Shown: positions 1 through 9,075, counted from the first letter of the stretch. The stretch: DNA of 64,000 nucleotides from Candidatus Flexifilum affinis (GCA_016713325.1 JADJPJ010000021.1:62001-126000), one strand, 5' to 3'. Translations and numbers: made by a program. Notes: generated by a model not told the origin, from the sequence alone.

Positions 1-66
1 GCGAGAACGCCGCAGCCGAGCCGTGCGCCCAACGTCCGGTGCGCCGCGAAGTGAGATTGCCCTCAT
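1..66 (-). CDS. Partial CDS, probable sugar ABC transporter permease (N-terminus only)
   Basis: An ATG at 66 (minus strand) is preceded by a strong ribosome binding site (GGAGG, complement of 74-78) seven bases upstream. It opens a frame of 22 codons that runs off the window edge, beginning MRAISLRGAPDVGRTARLRR. The short basic N-terminus suits the cytoplasmic lead of a binding-protein-dependent permease, and the gene lies directly downstream of a sugar-binding protein on the same strand, where the MalF-type permease normally sits. The product is inferred from position; the sequence itself shows only the start signals and the basic N-terminus. Confidence 0.5.
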   Translation of the reverse strand, partial: MRAISLRGAPDVGRTARLRRSR

Positions 67-80
67 CAGCTTGCCTCCAG

Positions 81-111
81 AAAACCGGAACCCGCAGGCC
101 GCGGGCTCCGG
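81..111 (-). terminator. Stem-loop after the sugar-binding protein gene
   Basis: Arms CCGGAACCCGC (85-95) and GCGGGCTCCGG (101-111) pair with one mismatch around a 5-base loop. On the minus strand the stem is followed by TTTT (81-84). It lies 20 bases after the SBP stop codon and just before the ribosome binding site of the next gene, so it is probably a partial terminator or mRNA-stabilising hairpin within the operon rather than its end. Confidence 0.7.
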
Positions 112-130
112 TCTCGTTAGCGCGAAATGC

Positions 131-1432
131 TCAGGAACCGAAGTTCTCTGCCCACGCGCTTTCAAGGTTGGCGGCGGCTTCTTCCGGCGTGATCTCGTCG
201 GCGAACAGCGCCTGCAAGTTTTGCTGCAAGGCGGTGTTGAAGGCGAGCGGCGCCAGCACATCGACGTTGTAGCCGAAGGCGAACTCGTTCATTTCCGGGT
301 TGCTGCCAGAGAGTGTACTCAGCACGTAACTTTGCAGAGGCGCCAACTCGAACTGCGTGATATCCGTGGCCACCGGCGGAACATAGCCCGCGACCTCGAC
401 CAACTGCTGGACCGCGAAAGCGGACATGATGAAGTCAAGCAGCATTGCCGCTTCATCCGGGTGCTCGGTTGACGCGTTGACGAACCAGGCCGACCCCATG
501 CCCACGGTGTAGGTGCGCGGCATGCCTTCGACCAGCTGGGGGAAGGGCATCATGGTCACGTTGGCGTCCGGCATGTTCTGCAGAATGCCACCGACCACCC
601 ATGTTCCCGTTGGGAAAAGGGGCGCCTCGCCCGAAGTGAACAGATCTTGCTGTGTCTGCCAGTCGATGCCATTCAGGTCAGGGTCGAAACATCCGGCATC
701 GCGCATCGTGCGGTAGAAGGTCGCCAGGGACTGAACGACGCCCGGGTCATCCCAGGTACCGACGTTATTGAATACCCGATCCTCGACCCATGCCGAGCCT
801 ACAGTGTTGTGCAGCGGCATGGTGAACGAGAAGAACGTCTGCCAACCGGGATTCTGACCGTGCGCGAACGGCACGTAGCCGGCGGCGCTGGCTGCCTCAC
901 AGTAGGCAACAGTCTCTTCGAGGGTGGTTGGAACCGTCCATCCCTGGCTTTCAAAGAGATCGTTGTTGACGAACACGCCGACGAATTCCGATTCCATGGG
1001 CAGACCGGCAAACTGGCCATTCATCGTCACCCACGGCACAGCGCCCGGATTCAGCTTATCCGCCCAGCCCAACTCTTCGAAGTAAGTGTCGAGGGGCAGG
1101 ATCAACCCCGCATTGAACAGTCCTCGTGCCGGCGTGATGTCGTAGTAGACAACGTCGGGACCCTGGCCGGAAGCCAGCGCCGTCGGCACGATACTCTCCA
1201 TCTCCTGCGCCTGTGTAATCTCGCGCTGGATGACGATATTCGGGTGCTCCTCCATGAACTTGTCATAGATGATTTGCATGGCGTTGGGCGCATCGGGTTC
1301 GGCGCCTGCCCCCAGGTGATCCCAGACGACAAGGGTAACGGTATCTTGAGCAAGAGACGGCATGGTGGTCAGCATCGCCGTCAGAAGGAGCAAAAATGCA
1401 GGTAACGCAAACATCGCACGTCGATTAAACAT
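131..1432 (-). CDS. ABC transporter substrate-binding protein, CUT1 sugar type (family 1)
   Basis: A 433-residue exported protein that should capture a sugar or oligosaccharide outside the membrane and deliver it to a permease. Residues 1-28 form a Sec signal peptide (basic MFNRRAM, a hydrophobic stretch, cleavage near SLAQD). The mature part starts with the strand typical of bacterial extracellular solute-binding family 1 (TLVVWDHLG) and has later family segments such as the FTSGEAPLFPTGTWVVG region near residue 275. The length is normal for the family. The start has the ribosome binding site AAGGAAG five bases upstream. A permease start follows at 66 after a hairpin, and a LacI gene lies upstream. 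The ligand cannot be read from the sequence. Confidence 0.9.
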   Translation of the reverse strand: MFNRRAMFALPAFLLLLTAMLTTMPSLAQDTVTLVVWDHLGAGAEPDAPNAMQIIYDKFMEEHPNIVIQREITQAQEMESIVPTALASGQGPDVVYYDITPARGLFNAGLILPLDTYFEELGWADKLNPGAVPWVTMNGQFAGLPMESEFVGVFVNNDLFESQGWTVPTTLEETVAYCEAASAAGYVPFAHGQNPGWQTFFSFTMPLHNTVGSAWVEDRVFNNVGTWDDPGVVQSLATFYRTMRDAGCFDPDLNGIDWQTQQDLFTSGEAPLFPTGTWVVGGILQNMPDANVTMMPFPQLVEGMPRTYTVGMGSAWFVNASTEHPDEAAMLLDFIMSAFAVQQLVEVAGYVPPVATDITQFELAPLQSYVLSTLSGSNPEMNEFAFGYNVDVLAPLAFNTALQQNLQALFADEITPEEAAANLESAWAENFGS

Positions 1433-1495
1433 GACACTTCCTTTTCGCTACTATTTCTCTTGCCAATTGGAAAGGTGCGTGTAATCCTTGGAGGT

Positions 1496-1551
1496 TGTGA
1501 GTTATGGACCGAAACGAACTGGCGGGTTCCGGATCGCATCTATAACTCACA
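1496..1551. promoter_or_regulatory. Widely spaced 10-bp inverted repeat upstream of the SBP gene
   Basis: TGTGAGTTAT at 1496-1505 and its exact reverse complement ATAACTCACA at 1542-1551 flank 36 bases in the 222-bp gap between the LacI gene and the SBP gene. The arms may be two half-sites or paired sites for a regulator of the SBP operon. They do not resemble the palindrome at the LacI gene's own promoter, so which protein binds is unknown. Confidence 0.4.
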
Positions 1552-1654
1552 TCAATTCATCTTCATGTGCCCTTCCTTTCGTGGGGTAGTGCGCGATTGG
1601 GCCTGGAGCAAACGACCGCCTCCGCTTGGGGGAACGCCCGCGCGAATGATCCTT

Positions 1655-2683
1655 CTACGCCGACCCGCGCACAATCAACTGATAAGGCATATTCTCCCGG
1701 CGTCCGGGCGCGGTCACGCGGCCGGACAACCGTTCAAATAACATCTCTGCGGCCCGCCGGCCCATCTGATCCTGAAACTGGGCGACGGTGGTGAGGGGGG
1801 GCGACACCAATTCAGCAGCGAAAATATCGTCGAAGCCAACGACGGCGATTTCCTGAGGGATACGCAGACCAGCCTGCTGAATGGAGAGCATCGCGCCCAT
1901 CGCCAGAAGATCGCTGGCCGCGAAGACGGCGGTGGGCCGTGGGATTCGCGTCAGCAGAACCGCCATCCCCCGCTTGCCCTCGGCGACGCTGAAGTCGTTC
2001 GCCTCGACCAGGGTTTCATCATAGATGATGCCGTGCTGCTCCAGGGCCTGGCGGTATCCGCGAAGCCGGTCCTGACGCGGAGGACTGGTGCCGGCCAGCA
2101 TCGCGATCCGTCGGTGGCCGGCTTCAATGAGGAATTCGACGGCCATGCGTGCCGCCGCAGTGTTGTCGAGGAACAGCGTATCCAACGGATAGTCCGTATC
2201 GGCCAGGGCGTCGATTCCGTTCAGACGCACCACCGCGATACCCCGCGTTAGCAGCGGCAGAAAATCGGCGATCTGCATGTGGTAAAAGCTGCCAATCACC
2301 CCATCCGCGCGGCCCTCCAGGACGGAGCTCAGCGCCTTGCGCTCCTTATCGATGGCGCCATCGGTGTTGTACATGATCAGGTCGTAGCCATTGGCCTCGG
2401 CCACTTCCTGGATACCACGCTCGAACGCCGGATGAAACGGATTTGTGATGTCTTCGATGATGCCGGCGATCGTGCGCGTCTTCTGGGTGCGCAAGGACTG
2501 CGCAACACGGTTTGGGGTGTAGCCAAGTTGGGCGGCTGCATCGAGGATGCGCTGCCGCGTCTCGTCGGGGATGGCGGAGGCGTCGCTGCCATTCAGTACA
2601 TAGGACACGGTGGTCCGAGAAACGCCAGCCAACCGGGCAACATCATGTTGAGTGGGCGGGCGCTGCATTTTTCCAGAAGTCAT
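1655..2683 (-). CDS. LacI family transcriptional regulator
   Basis: A 342-residue regulator with an N-terminal LacI helix-turn-helix (HDVARLAGVSRTTVSYVLNG, about residues 10-29), a hinge helix with PNRVAQSLR, and a periplasmic-binding-protein-like effector domain (IAGIIEDITNPFHP onward, IAVVGFDDI near residue 290). It should repress nearby sugar genes until an effector sugar binds. I chose the ATG at 2683, preceded by GGGACGATAGC; a GTG start at 2713 would add ten residues without a ribosome binding site. The gene lies just upstream of the SBP gene on the same strand and probably controls that transporter and perhaps the DUF4038 hydrolase. Its promoter carries a palindrome suggesting autoregulation. 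Confidence 0.93.
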   Translation of the reverse strand: MTSGKMQRPPTQHDVARLAGVSRTTVSYVLNGSDASAIPDETRQRILDAAAQLGYTPNRVAQSLRTQKTRTIAGIIEDITNPFHPAFERGIQEVAEANGYDLIMYNTDGAIDKERKALSSVLEGRADGVIGSFYHMQIADFLPLLTRGIAVVRLNGIDALADTDYPLDTLFLDNTAAARMAVEFLIEAGHRRIAMLAGTSPPRQDRLRGYRQALEQHGIIYDETLVEANDFSVAEGKRGMAVLLTRIPRPTAVFAASDLLAMGAMLSIQQAGLRIPQEIAVVGFDDIFAAELVSPPLTTVAQFQDQMGRRAAEMLFERLSGRVTAPGRRENMPYQLIVRGSA

Positions 2684-2719
2684 GCTATCGTCCCAAAAAA
2701 TGTAGGGTGACACGAGTCA

Positions 2720-2766
2720 GTGACACGTATCACCTAGACAATAGCACGCGTTGATTTCCAAGTCAA
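2720..2766 (-). promoter_or_regulatory. Promoter and operator of the LacI gene at 2683
   Basis: On the minus strand, TTGACT (complement of 2761-2766), a 17-base spacer and TATTGT (complement of 2738-2743) form a good sigma-70 promoter. The near-palindrome GTGACACGTATCAC (2720-2733), symmetric at 12 of 14 positions about a central CG, lies where transcription would start. A CG-centred palindrome is typical of LacI-family operators, so autorepression is likely. Confidence 0.65.
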
Positions 2767-2799
2767 GCAGCGACCCGTCGTTCAGAGCAACCTGCGGGG

Positions 2800-4095
2800 C
2801 TACTGCAGGATCAACACCCAGTCGTCGTCAGCGCTCGGCACGATTATCGTCGCAGATTTCGTCTTCTCCACGGTCCCTGCGCCGCTTGTAGTTCCAGAGC
2901 GCGGGTCAAACCATAACGCCTGGATGTGGTCGCTGCTGAGGAGCTGGGTGTTGACGTCAATACGGTCCCAGCCACCGGGAATGTAGATCATCGCGTAGCT
3001 GCCATCGTCGGCGCGGGTCGCGCGGATGTGATGTGAACCTGTGCCTTCTCCCGACGCGAGAAGGCCCTGGTCGGGAATCCGGTCCAGGTATGGTCGCGAC
3101 TCTATGAGCCGACGAAGGTGTCCTATCTGCTCGGCGCCTGGCCGGTCCAGCGCCTCCAGCCAGGAGCGATCGGGGAAGTTGACCGATTCGCGGCCGGGCG
3201 TGAACATCTGCCAGATGCTGTGATGCCCATAGGTATGACCGCAGGCGCCGGCAAAGACCGCTCGGTAGGCTTGTTTGCGCACGTCGTGGTCGCGAAAATA
3301 GCCGCGCGAAGGATCCCACGGCCGGACAAACGGATTGATGCCGTGATCTTCGTAGTTCGGTTCACCATCTAGCACGGGCTTGGTTGGAATACGCTGATAA
3401 TCGTCTGTGATCATCTGCCAGTTTGGTGCATCCAGCCGGCTGTGACCCGACTGCCACATGTTCATATCCAGCCAATCTTCATCGTGGAAAGTCTCACTGC
3501 TGCCGTGTCCGCCGTTGGGATGGTAGGTCATGAAGACGTGACCACCGACCCCCTCGCGGACGCCCCGCGCCAGTGCCCGCCACACCTCGGTATAGGATGT
3601 GCCTTCGGCCGGCTCAGGGCGGTCGCCGCCGTTGACCCAGAGGATATTGTCGGCGCTGCTGTAACGTGCGCCGATCCACTTGCCATAGCGATAGGCGCTC
3701 TCCGGGCCGAAGACCACCGGCCCCTTGCCCCAGGACATCTGAACCACCTTGTCGCCCCAAGTCGGCAGCAACCCGATATACAGGCCCTTGGCCGCCGCCA
3801 TGGCGACGATCGCATCCACGTGGCGAAAGTAGGCTTCGTTGGGTTGGCCGGGATCGAGGTCGATGAATGGGACGTCGCCGTTGGGGTTCGGATCGCGCAG
3901 CCCATCCAACTCGGCCAGTGCGACAGCCAGAATAACGTTGAAGTGCTTCTGGCGGCGGTTTTCGAGATAGATCTCGACTTCAGACAGGGTACAGCGATGG
4001 AAGAGTTCCCAGGCCGTATCGGCCAACCAGAAGAACGGACGGCCATCGGCCGTAATCAAGAAGCGCCGATTTGAACTCACATGGATCGATTGCAT
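2800..4095 (-). CDS. DUF4038-type glycoside hydrolase, GH140 (apiosidase)-like
   Basis: A 431-residue protein without a signal peptide, so probably cytoplasmic. It matches the DUF4038 TIM-barrel family that includes GH140 apiosidases: the opening [20 protein letters not shown] (about residues 11-30), [12 protein letters not shown] (near 150), the DGEPNYED block (near 235) that may hold a catalytic glutamate, and [16 protein letters not shown] (near 280). A C-terminal beta-sandwich-like part (DUF5605-like) follows. The start has GGGA eight bases upstream. It lies upstream of the LacI gene on the same strand, after a 900-bp gene-poor stretch. GH140 removes apiose from rhamnogalacturonan II. The family call is firm; the exact substrate is not. 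Confidence 0.8.
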   Translation of the reverse strand: MQSIHVSSNRRFLITADGRPFFWLADTAWELFHRCTLSEVEIYLENRRQKHFNVILAVALAELDGLRDPNPNGDVPFIDLDPGQPNEAYFRHVDAIVAMAAAKGLYIGLLPTWGDKVVQMSWGKGPVVFGPESAYRYGKWIGARYSSADNILWVNGGDRPEPAEGTSYTEVWRALARGVREGVGGHVFMTYHPNGGHGSSETFHDEDWLDMNMWQSGHSRLDAPNWQMITDDYQRIPTKPVLDGEPNYEDHGINPFVRPWDPSRGYFRDHDVRKQAYRAVFAGACGHTYGHHSIWQMFTPGRESVNFPDRSWLEALDRPGAEQIGHLRRLIESRPYLDRIPDQGLLASGEGTGSHHIRATRADDGSYAMIYIPGGWDRIDVNTQLLSSDHIQALWFDPRSGTTSGAGTVEKTKSATIIVPSADDDWVLILQ

Positions 4096-4585
4096 GTGCG
4101 GAGTCCCTTATGTGCGACAAGTGTGCGACAACATATCGCGCAGACAGAGATTGTATTCTGGTGATGCCTGCGTAAACAGTTGAGAATTCGCGCTTGATGG
4201 GACGACGCAGGGATGTGGGATGTGGAGCTCACTGTTTCCAAGCTTAAGTGTCTTCCGCTTCGTGTGACCTCTCAGACGAAAATCGTCACGGAGGATGGAG
4301 ACTTCACCATTGCTCAGCAGGTCCAGCCCAGGGAGATCTGGGCACAGGAGGGGGTAGTAGCAACCAATCCAAACTGAATACGATACAATCTGTCGCTCTG
4401 ACCGTTTCAAGCATTCCGTTCACACATGATCTGGCATTTCATCTTTCTTGGTGCGCAGCTCCTCGGGGACAATTTGCGCTTCAGTCGGCTCGCGCCGGAT
4501 GCCAAAACCGTTGAACACCCGCTGCTGCGCCAGCAACTTCTGATCGTGCCGCGCTGTATGGTTTTTTCTGAAGCCGACAGCCTGG
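4096..4585. other. Gene-poor stretch
   Basis: Open frames here are short and lack ribosome binding sites, recognisable motifs and the high third-position GC of real genes nearby. I see no gene, RNA or clear promoter. The right part leads into the interspersed repeat that follows. Confidence 0.5.
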
Positions 4586-4836
4586 GAGATTCGAACACGC
4601 TCAGGTAAGGACAAACCCCTGTCAGGGCTCGCTTCGGCTGGCGTGGACCTGAGGGGTAGAGGGCCGAAAACTGGGCGTGGCTGGGAGTTCCCACTCCCTG
4701 ACTGCCCTGAAGCGTCCCCACACAACAAACACCTCAGCAAAGGAGACCTTCGGCGCGTTATCGTTGAGATGCATGCCTCCCTTACCGCGAGATCGGCGCG
4801 GCGCTCGACATTCACTGGACGCGGATGGGGCAGCTT
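4586..4836. repeat. Interspersed repeat, copy A
   Basis: About 250 bp that align with 55308-55572, although the two lie in unrelated gene contexts. The most conserved block is 4791-4828 against 55531-55568, with four differences in 38 bases. A shared GATTCGAACA sits at 4588-4597 and 55310-55319. Copy A holds a hairpin, GGGAGT-TCCC-ACTCCC (4683-4698). Minus-strand translations of the two copies also look alike (GNSQPRPVFGPLPLRSTPAE against GNSQRCLVFGTLSLSSTPAE), but stops and indels differ and no start signal is present, so I read it as non-coding. Confidence 0.6.
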
Positions 4837-4920
4837 CTGCAACCAGAGTCAACATCGCCAGTCTGTTCTGGATTCCGTGACCCATTTGCTATTCGACAGG
4901 GTGAGCAACGCGTGACCATA

Positions 4921-4975
4921 GAAAAAGGGCTTGTGTCTTCCGTGATGCAGGCACGGAAGACACAAGCCCTTCTTC
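4921..4975 (-). terminator. Very long stem-loop ending the DppB-DppC-SBP operon
   Basis: Arms 4921-4944 and 4952-4975 are complementary at 23 of 24 positions around a 7-base loop (ATGCAGG). On the minus strand the stem ends in CCCTTTTTC, a fair T-tract. It lies about 50 bases after the stop codon at 5024 and is the likely rho-independent terminator. The stem is much longer than a usual terminator, so an RNase III site or a palindromic repeat unit are alternatives. Confidence 0.75.
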
Positions 4976-5023
4976 ATTGCATGCGGTCTGGGGGTAAAAC
5001 AGTGGAGCTAATCCCCTAATCCC

Positions 5024-6610
5024 CTAATCCGCGTAGCGAGCAAGCGCTGGGAACTTCAACCCAGTCAGGAATGTGCCGTTTATTTCCGCGTCGTCAAGGA
5101 TCAGGTCAGATCGATAGACGTACACGCCGATTGGCTGGAAGATCGGGATAAAGGGCAGATCCTCCCACAGCAGCGCGTCCACCTGCGAATACAGTTCCAG
5201 GCGCGCCTGCGGGTCGGTGATGGTGCGGCCCTGCTGGAACATATCGATCACGGCTTCGTTGTTGTAAGCGAAGAAGCTCGTTTCGTTCGCCAGGTAGTTA
5301 CGGTAGTGATCCGGTTCTGGCCCGAACAGACCCCACCCGCCAAGGATCGCGTCATACGACTTTTCGACGCTGGTGTTGTTATAGATCTGCTCGTTCGCGG
5401 CCGCCTGATCGAGCGGTGCGAGTTCAACGTTGACGCCGATTGCGCGCCAGTTGTCGTACACGATCGGAGCAATGCCCTGCATCAGCGCCCACGATCCCAG
5501 ATAGGCAATGCTCAGGTTGAACTCCTGCCCATCCTTGTCGAGGAATCCGTTGCCATCACTGTCTGTCCAGCCGGCTTCGGCGAGCAGTTGGGTCGCCAGG
5601 GCCGGGTCGAACGGATACTGCTCGTTTCGACCCTCTTCGTACATGAAGGTCGACCGATTGAAGAGCGAGTCGGCGAGAATGCCATTGCCGGCCGCCACGG
5701 TGTTGATGATGGCCTGGCGATCCAGACCGATGGCCAGCGCGCGGCGCACAGCCGGGTCCGCAACGTTGGGACTCTGGACGTTGAAACCGACATAGCGCAT
5801 AAGGTCGCGCGGTGCGTAGGTGATGGAGAAGTCGGGATTGTTTTCGAACGGAGTCAGATCGGCACCATCAATGCGCGCAAAGTCAAGTTCGCCAGCCAGG
5901 AGGGCATTGGCGAGGTTTTCCGCACCGTCGATGAAGCGCACGACAAGGCGTTCAATGTTCGGCGTCCCACGCCAGTAATCCGTGTGGGCTTCCAGCACAA
6001 CGTTTTCGCCCGTGTTCCATTCGACAAAGCGATACGGGCCTGTACCAATGGGGTTGGTGTTGAACGGCGCATCAAGGACATTGATGCTGTCGAACGCGTG
6101 CGCCGGCACACTCGGGATGCTCAGCGCGGTCAGGACGGTCGCATCCGGCTGGCTGAGGATGACCTTGAAGGTGTAGTCGTCCACTACCTCGAACTGGAAC
6201 GGCGTGCCATTCTGAATCAGATTGCTGCGCCAGTCGATGGCATTGCTCTCTTCCAGCACCGCGTTGTAGGTGAACAGAACATCGTTGGCGGTGAACTCCA
6301 CGCCGTCATGCCACTTCACACCCTGACGCAGACTGAAAGTATATTCCAGACCATCTTCCGAAATCGCCCAGCTTTGGGCCAGCGCAGGTTCGATCTGGTC
6401 GCCCCAGTTTTCCCCGCCCAGGATCAGCGGCTCAACGATGAAAGTAACCACCGACAGGCTGTTGCCATCGTTTGCATACAACCCGCTGAGCGTTTGGGGA
6501 TCGCCTGTCGAGGCAGTTACCAGCGTTTCGCCACCATCTTGCGCCAGACTGACGCTCGGCAGCGCGGCGAAAATCAGCATCACGACGAGCAGCAAACTAA
6601 GCTTACGCAT
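5024..6610 (-). CDS. ABC transporter substrate-binding protein, family 5 (peptide/oligosaccharide type)
   Basis: A 528-residue exported binding protein. Residues 1-24 are a Sec signal peptide (MRKLSLLLVVMLIFAALPSV, then SLAQD). The mature chain has hallmarks of bacterial SBP family 5: PQTLSGLYANDG, LAQSWAISEDGLEYTFSLRQ (the family's W-x-x-S-D-G-x-x-Y-T-F block near residue 105), GVKWHDGVEFTANDV and IGTGPYRFVEW near residue 190. It is the last gene of an operon with DppB and DppC permeases, with no ATPase nearby. Family-5 proteins bind di- or oligopeptides, but in several thermophiles they bind beta-gluco- or xylo-oligosaccharides. With so many glycosidases nearby an oligosaccharide is the better guess, though not shown. 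Confidence 0.9.
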   Translation of the reverse strand: MRKLSLLLVVMLIFAALPSVSLAQDGGETLVTASTGDPQTLSGLYANDGNSLSVVTFIVEPLILGGENWGDQIEPALAQSWAISEDGLEYTFSLRQGVKWHDGVEFTANDVLFTYNAVLEESNAIDWRSNLIQNGTPFQFEVVDDYTFKVILSQPDATVLTALSIPSVPAHAFDSINVLDAPFNTNPIGTGPYRFVEWNTGENVVLEAHTDYWRGTPNIERLVVRFIDGAENLANALLAGELDFARIDGADLTPFENNPDFSITYAPRDLMRYVGFNVQSPNVADPAVRRALAIGLDRQAIINTVAAGNGILADSLFNRSTFMYEEGRNEQYPFDPALATQLLAEAGWTDSDGNGFLDKDGQEFNLSIAYLGSWALMQGIAPIVYDNWRAIGVNVELAPLDQAAANEQIYNNTSVEKSYDAILGGWGLFGPEPDHYRNYLANETSFFAYNNEAVIDMFQQGRTITDPQARLELYSQVDALLWEDLPFIPIFQPIGVYVYRSDLILDDAEINGTFLTGLKFPALARYAD

Positions 6611-6692
6611 GTACTTTCCTCCTGATTGATATAAGACTGCGCAGAGAAGCTGCAGGTGGCCACTTCAGGCCAAAGTGCTGCAGACCTCTCCT

Positions 6693-7586
6693 CTATGACC
6701 GTGAGCGCGGATCCAGCGCATCACGTAGGCCATCGCCGAGAAAATTGAATGCGAGTACGATCATCGAGATCGTAACACCGGGGACAATCCAAATCCACCA
6801 GGCACTGCGCACCCACTGCTGCGCCTCGGACAGCATGTTGCCGAGGCTGGCATTTGGCGGAGGGACGCCCAAACCAAGAAAGCTCAGGGCAGATTCGGTC
6901 AGAATAGCGCCCGGAACGGACAGAGTTGCCGCGACGATGATCGATGATACAAGATTGGGCAGCAGGTAGACCGTCATGATGCGCCAGTGCGACGCGCCCA
7001 GGCAGCGCGCCGCCGTCACGAATTCCTGCTGCTTGAGGGACAGCACTTGCGCGCGGACCAACCGCGCCACTGTCATCCAGTTCAGCGCGCCGATGGCGAA
7101 GATTAGGGCGGGCAGCGAGCCACCCAGAATGCCGGTCACGGTCAGAAGCAGCATGAAGGCGGGAACCGCCAGAAAGGCGTCGGTAATCCGCATCAGCAGA
7201 TTGTCTGTCCAGCCGCCGAAGTACCCCGCCAGCGTGCCGAAAACCACCCCGATCGCTAACTGAAAGAGGACTGCGGTCACCCCAACAACCAGCGAAACGC
7301 GAATTCCGCTCATCGTTCGCGACAGGTAATCGCGCCCATAATTATCGGTTCCCAGCACGTAGTCGGTCGTCGGCGGCTGCGGGCGACCCGCAGCGTAACT
7401 GGTATTGGTGGCGTTCGGGTCGTAAGGCGTTATCGAGTCGGCAAAAATGGCGACGAAGCTGAACACGATCAGAATGACGGCGCTCACGAGCGCCAATCGG
7501 TGCCTCTGGAAAGCGCGCCAGCTCTTGCCACGGGGGTTCGCGTCGCGGAGTGCAATCGAGGTGTTGGATAGGTTAGTTGTTGTCAT
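6693..7586 (-). CDS. ABC transporter permease, DppC type
   Basis: A 297-residue inner-membrane permease, partner of the DppB-like protein encoded just upstream. After a short cytoplasmic lead (SWRAFQRHRLALVSAVILIV) come the first membrane helix, the family's YVLGTDNYGRDYLSRTMSGI block, four to five further helices, and the ATPase-contacting EAA-like loop with TAARCLGASHWRIMTVYLLP. It ends in FLGDGLRDALDPRSRS, typical for DppC. I chose the ATG at 7586, which overlaps the dppB stop region by 14 bases; the in-frame ATG at 7622 would add a tail lying within dppB. The overlap implies coupled translation. Confidence 0.88.
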   Translation of the reverse strand: MTTTNLSNTSIALRDANPRGKSWRAFQRHRLALVSAVILIVFSFVAIFADSITPYDPNATNTSYAAGRPQPPTTDYVLGTDNYGRDYLSRTMSGIRVSLVVGVTAVLFQLAIGVVFGTLAGYFGGWTDNLLMRITDAFLAVPAFMLLLTVTGILGGSLPALIFAIGALNWMTVARLVRAQVLSLKQQEFVTAARCLGASHWRIMTVYLLPNLVSSIIVAATLSVPGAILTESALSFLGLGVPPPNASLGNMLSEAQQWVRSAWWIWIVPGVTISMIVLAFNFLGDGLRDALDPRSRS

Positions 7587-8547
7587 AGCGAATCCGGGGA
7601 TCTGCCCACGCATACGCGACATCGGCGATCAAGCTGCTGCTGATGATGAGGATCGCCGACAGCAGAGTCACCGCCATGATCACGGGGTAGTCGCGTCCGG
7701 AGATAGCCGTGACGCCCAGGCGACCGATCCCCGGCCAACTGAAGATTGTCTCGGTGATGTAAGCGCCTGTGACGATGCTCGGCACCGACACACCCGCAAT
7801 GGTGATCATCGGCAGCAATGAGTTGCGCAGGGCATGCAGGAGAAGCACGCGGCGTCCAGCTAATCCCTTACTCAGCGCCGTGCGAATGTAATCCTGCCCA
7901 AGGACGTCGAGCAGCGCCGAACGCTGATAACGTGACCAACTCGCCAACTGAGCAAAGCTGAGCACGAACGTCGGCAAAAGCATATGATGGACCACGTCGA
8001 CTATGTTCCGGATGCCTGTGTATTCTTCTCTGACTGAGCGCATGCCAGAGGCGGGCACCCAGTCCAGTTGAAATGCAAACACCTGCAGCAGCAGTAACGC
8101 CACCCAGAATATCGGTACCGATATTCCGACCAGGGCCAGCACGCTCAATAAGTAGTCGACGAAGGAGTAGCGCTTCACAGCAGAAATGACGCCGATCGGC
8201 ACGGCGAGCATGAACGAGAGTATCAAAGCGCTCCCACTGAGCAGCAGGGTGTTTGGGAGGCGATCCCCGATTTCCACACTGACGGGACGCCGAGTACGAA
8301 ATGAATAGCCCAGGTCGCCTGTCAGTGTCTTACCCAACCAGGCGATGTAGCGTACATGGACGGGTTGGTCGAGTCCCAGACTGTGGCGAATCTGATCAAT
8401 ATAGGCTGGGTCTGCCCCCTTTTCAGGATCGATGTACATCTGCGCAGCATCTCCCGGAGCGAGCTCGACGATGCCAAACACAAGCATCGAGATTGTCAGA
8501 AGGAGTGGCAGTGCCTGCAGAAGCCGTTGAAGCACATACTTTGGCAT
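7573..8547 (-). CDS. ABC transporter permease, DppB type
   Basis: A 324-residue inner-membrane permease and the first gene of this operon. The N-terminus (KYVLQRLLQALPLLLTISML) is the usual first helix, followed by the large periplasmic segment with DQIRHSLGLDQPVHVRYIAW, GYSFRTRRPVSVEIGDRLPN, several membrane helices, and the cytoplasmic loop YIRTALSKGLAGRRVLLLHA-RNSLLP that docks the ATPase. The C-terminus (DVAYAWADPRIRY) is standard. The start has GAGGG upstream. No ATPase genes accompany it, so the system probably borrows ATPases encoded elsewhere. Confidence 0.9.
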   Translation of the reverse strand: MPKYVLQRLLQALPLLLTISMLVFGIVELAPGDAAQMYIDPEKGADPAYIDQIRHSLGLDQPVHVRYIAWLGKTLTGDLGYSFRTRRPVSVEIGDRLPNTLLLSGSALILSFMLAVPIGVISAVKRYSFVDYLLSVLALVGISVPIFWVALLLLQVFAFQLDWVPASGMRSVREEYTGIRNIVDVVHHMLLPTFVLSFAQLASWSRYQRSALLDVLGQDYIRTALSKGLAGRRVLLLHALRNSLLPMITIAGVSVPSIVTGAYITETIFSWPGIGRLGVTAISGRDYPVIMAVTLLSAILIISSSLIADVAYAWADPRIRYDNN

Positions 8548-9075
8548 TCAAAGCCCTCAAATGGACTGCGCTTTACCCGCGGAGCCTGAGTATCGCGCTT
8601 GACGCCGGGTAGAGAGCCGGCCCCTCTCATTCAAAATGACTCTTGCTGATAGGTGATGAAACAGGTGTTTTCACACATAAAGCCAGCCGAGAGCGTCTGG
8701 CCCGCATCGAGTGGCTACTGTCGCCGCATATCAGCCCGCCGGACAACGCAGCCGGCAACCGAGGAACAACTCAGAATCCCCATCGATGGGAGACGGTGCA
8801 GAAATCAAGGCAGGACATCTTGATCTTCCTCAGCAGTTGGGAGGTGATCTGGGTTAACTTGTCAACAGCTTGATCTAACACCGAAGCCACAAAAAGTGCA
8901 AGAGAGTAGTGACTCCCTTGTGGCTGCAGCGTGACAGGCCAGGACAATTCTGCGGACATTGGCATCTGGTATGAGCCATTGTCAGATCGGAGAGGCGTCC
9001 AGCACGGGCCGTGTCGTGCTGAAATCCTCCGGAGGAGACGTACAGATTATCTGGGGCAGTCAACTTGAGTGGTGT
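8548..9075. other. Intergenic stretch upstream of the DppB operon
   Basis: No credible gene on either strand: frames are short and without family motifs or ribosome binding sites. It must hold the promoter for the minus-strand operon starting at 8547. A TTGACA lies on the minus strand at about 8857-8862, but no good -10 box follows at the right distance. Confidence 0.45.

Noticed and set aside
4407..4885. Overlapping minus-strand reading frames of 87-140 codons
   Set aside because: They lie in the interspersed repeat, have no ribosome binding site, and their counterparts in the other copy are broken differently.
5306..6625. A 439-codon plus-strand frame antisense to the family-5 SBP
   Set aside because: The opposite strand encodes a complete SBP with signal peptide and family motifs; this frame has neither.
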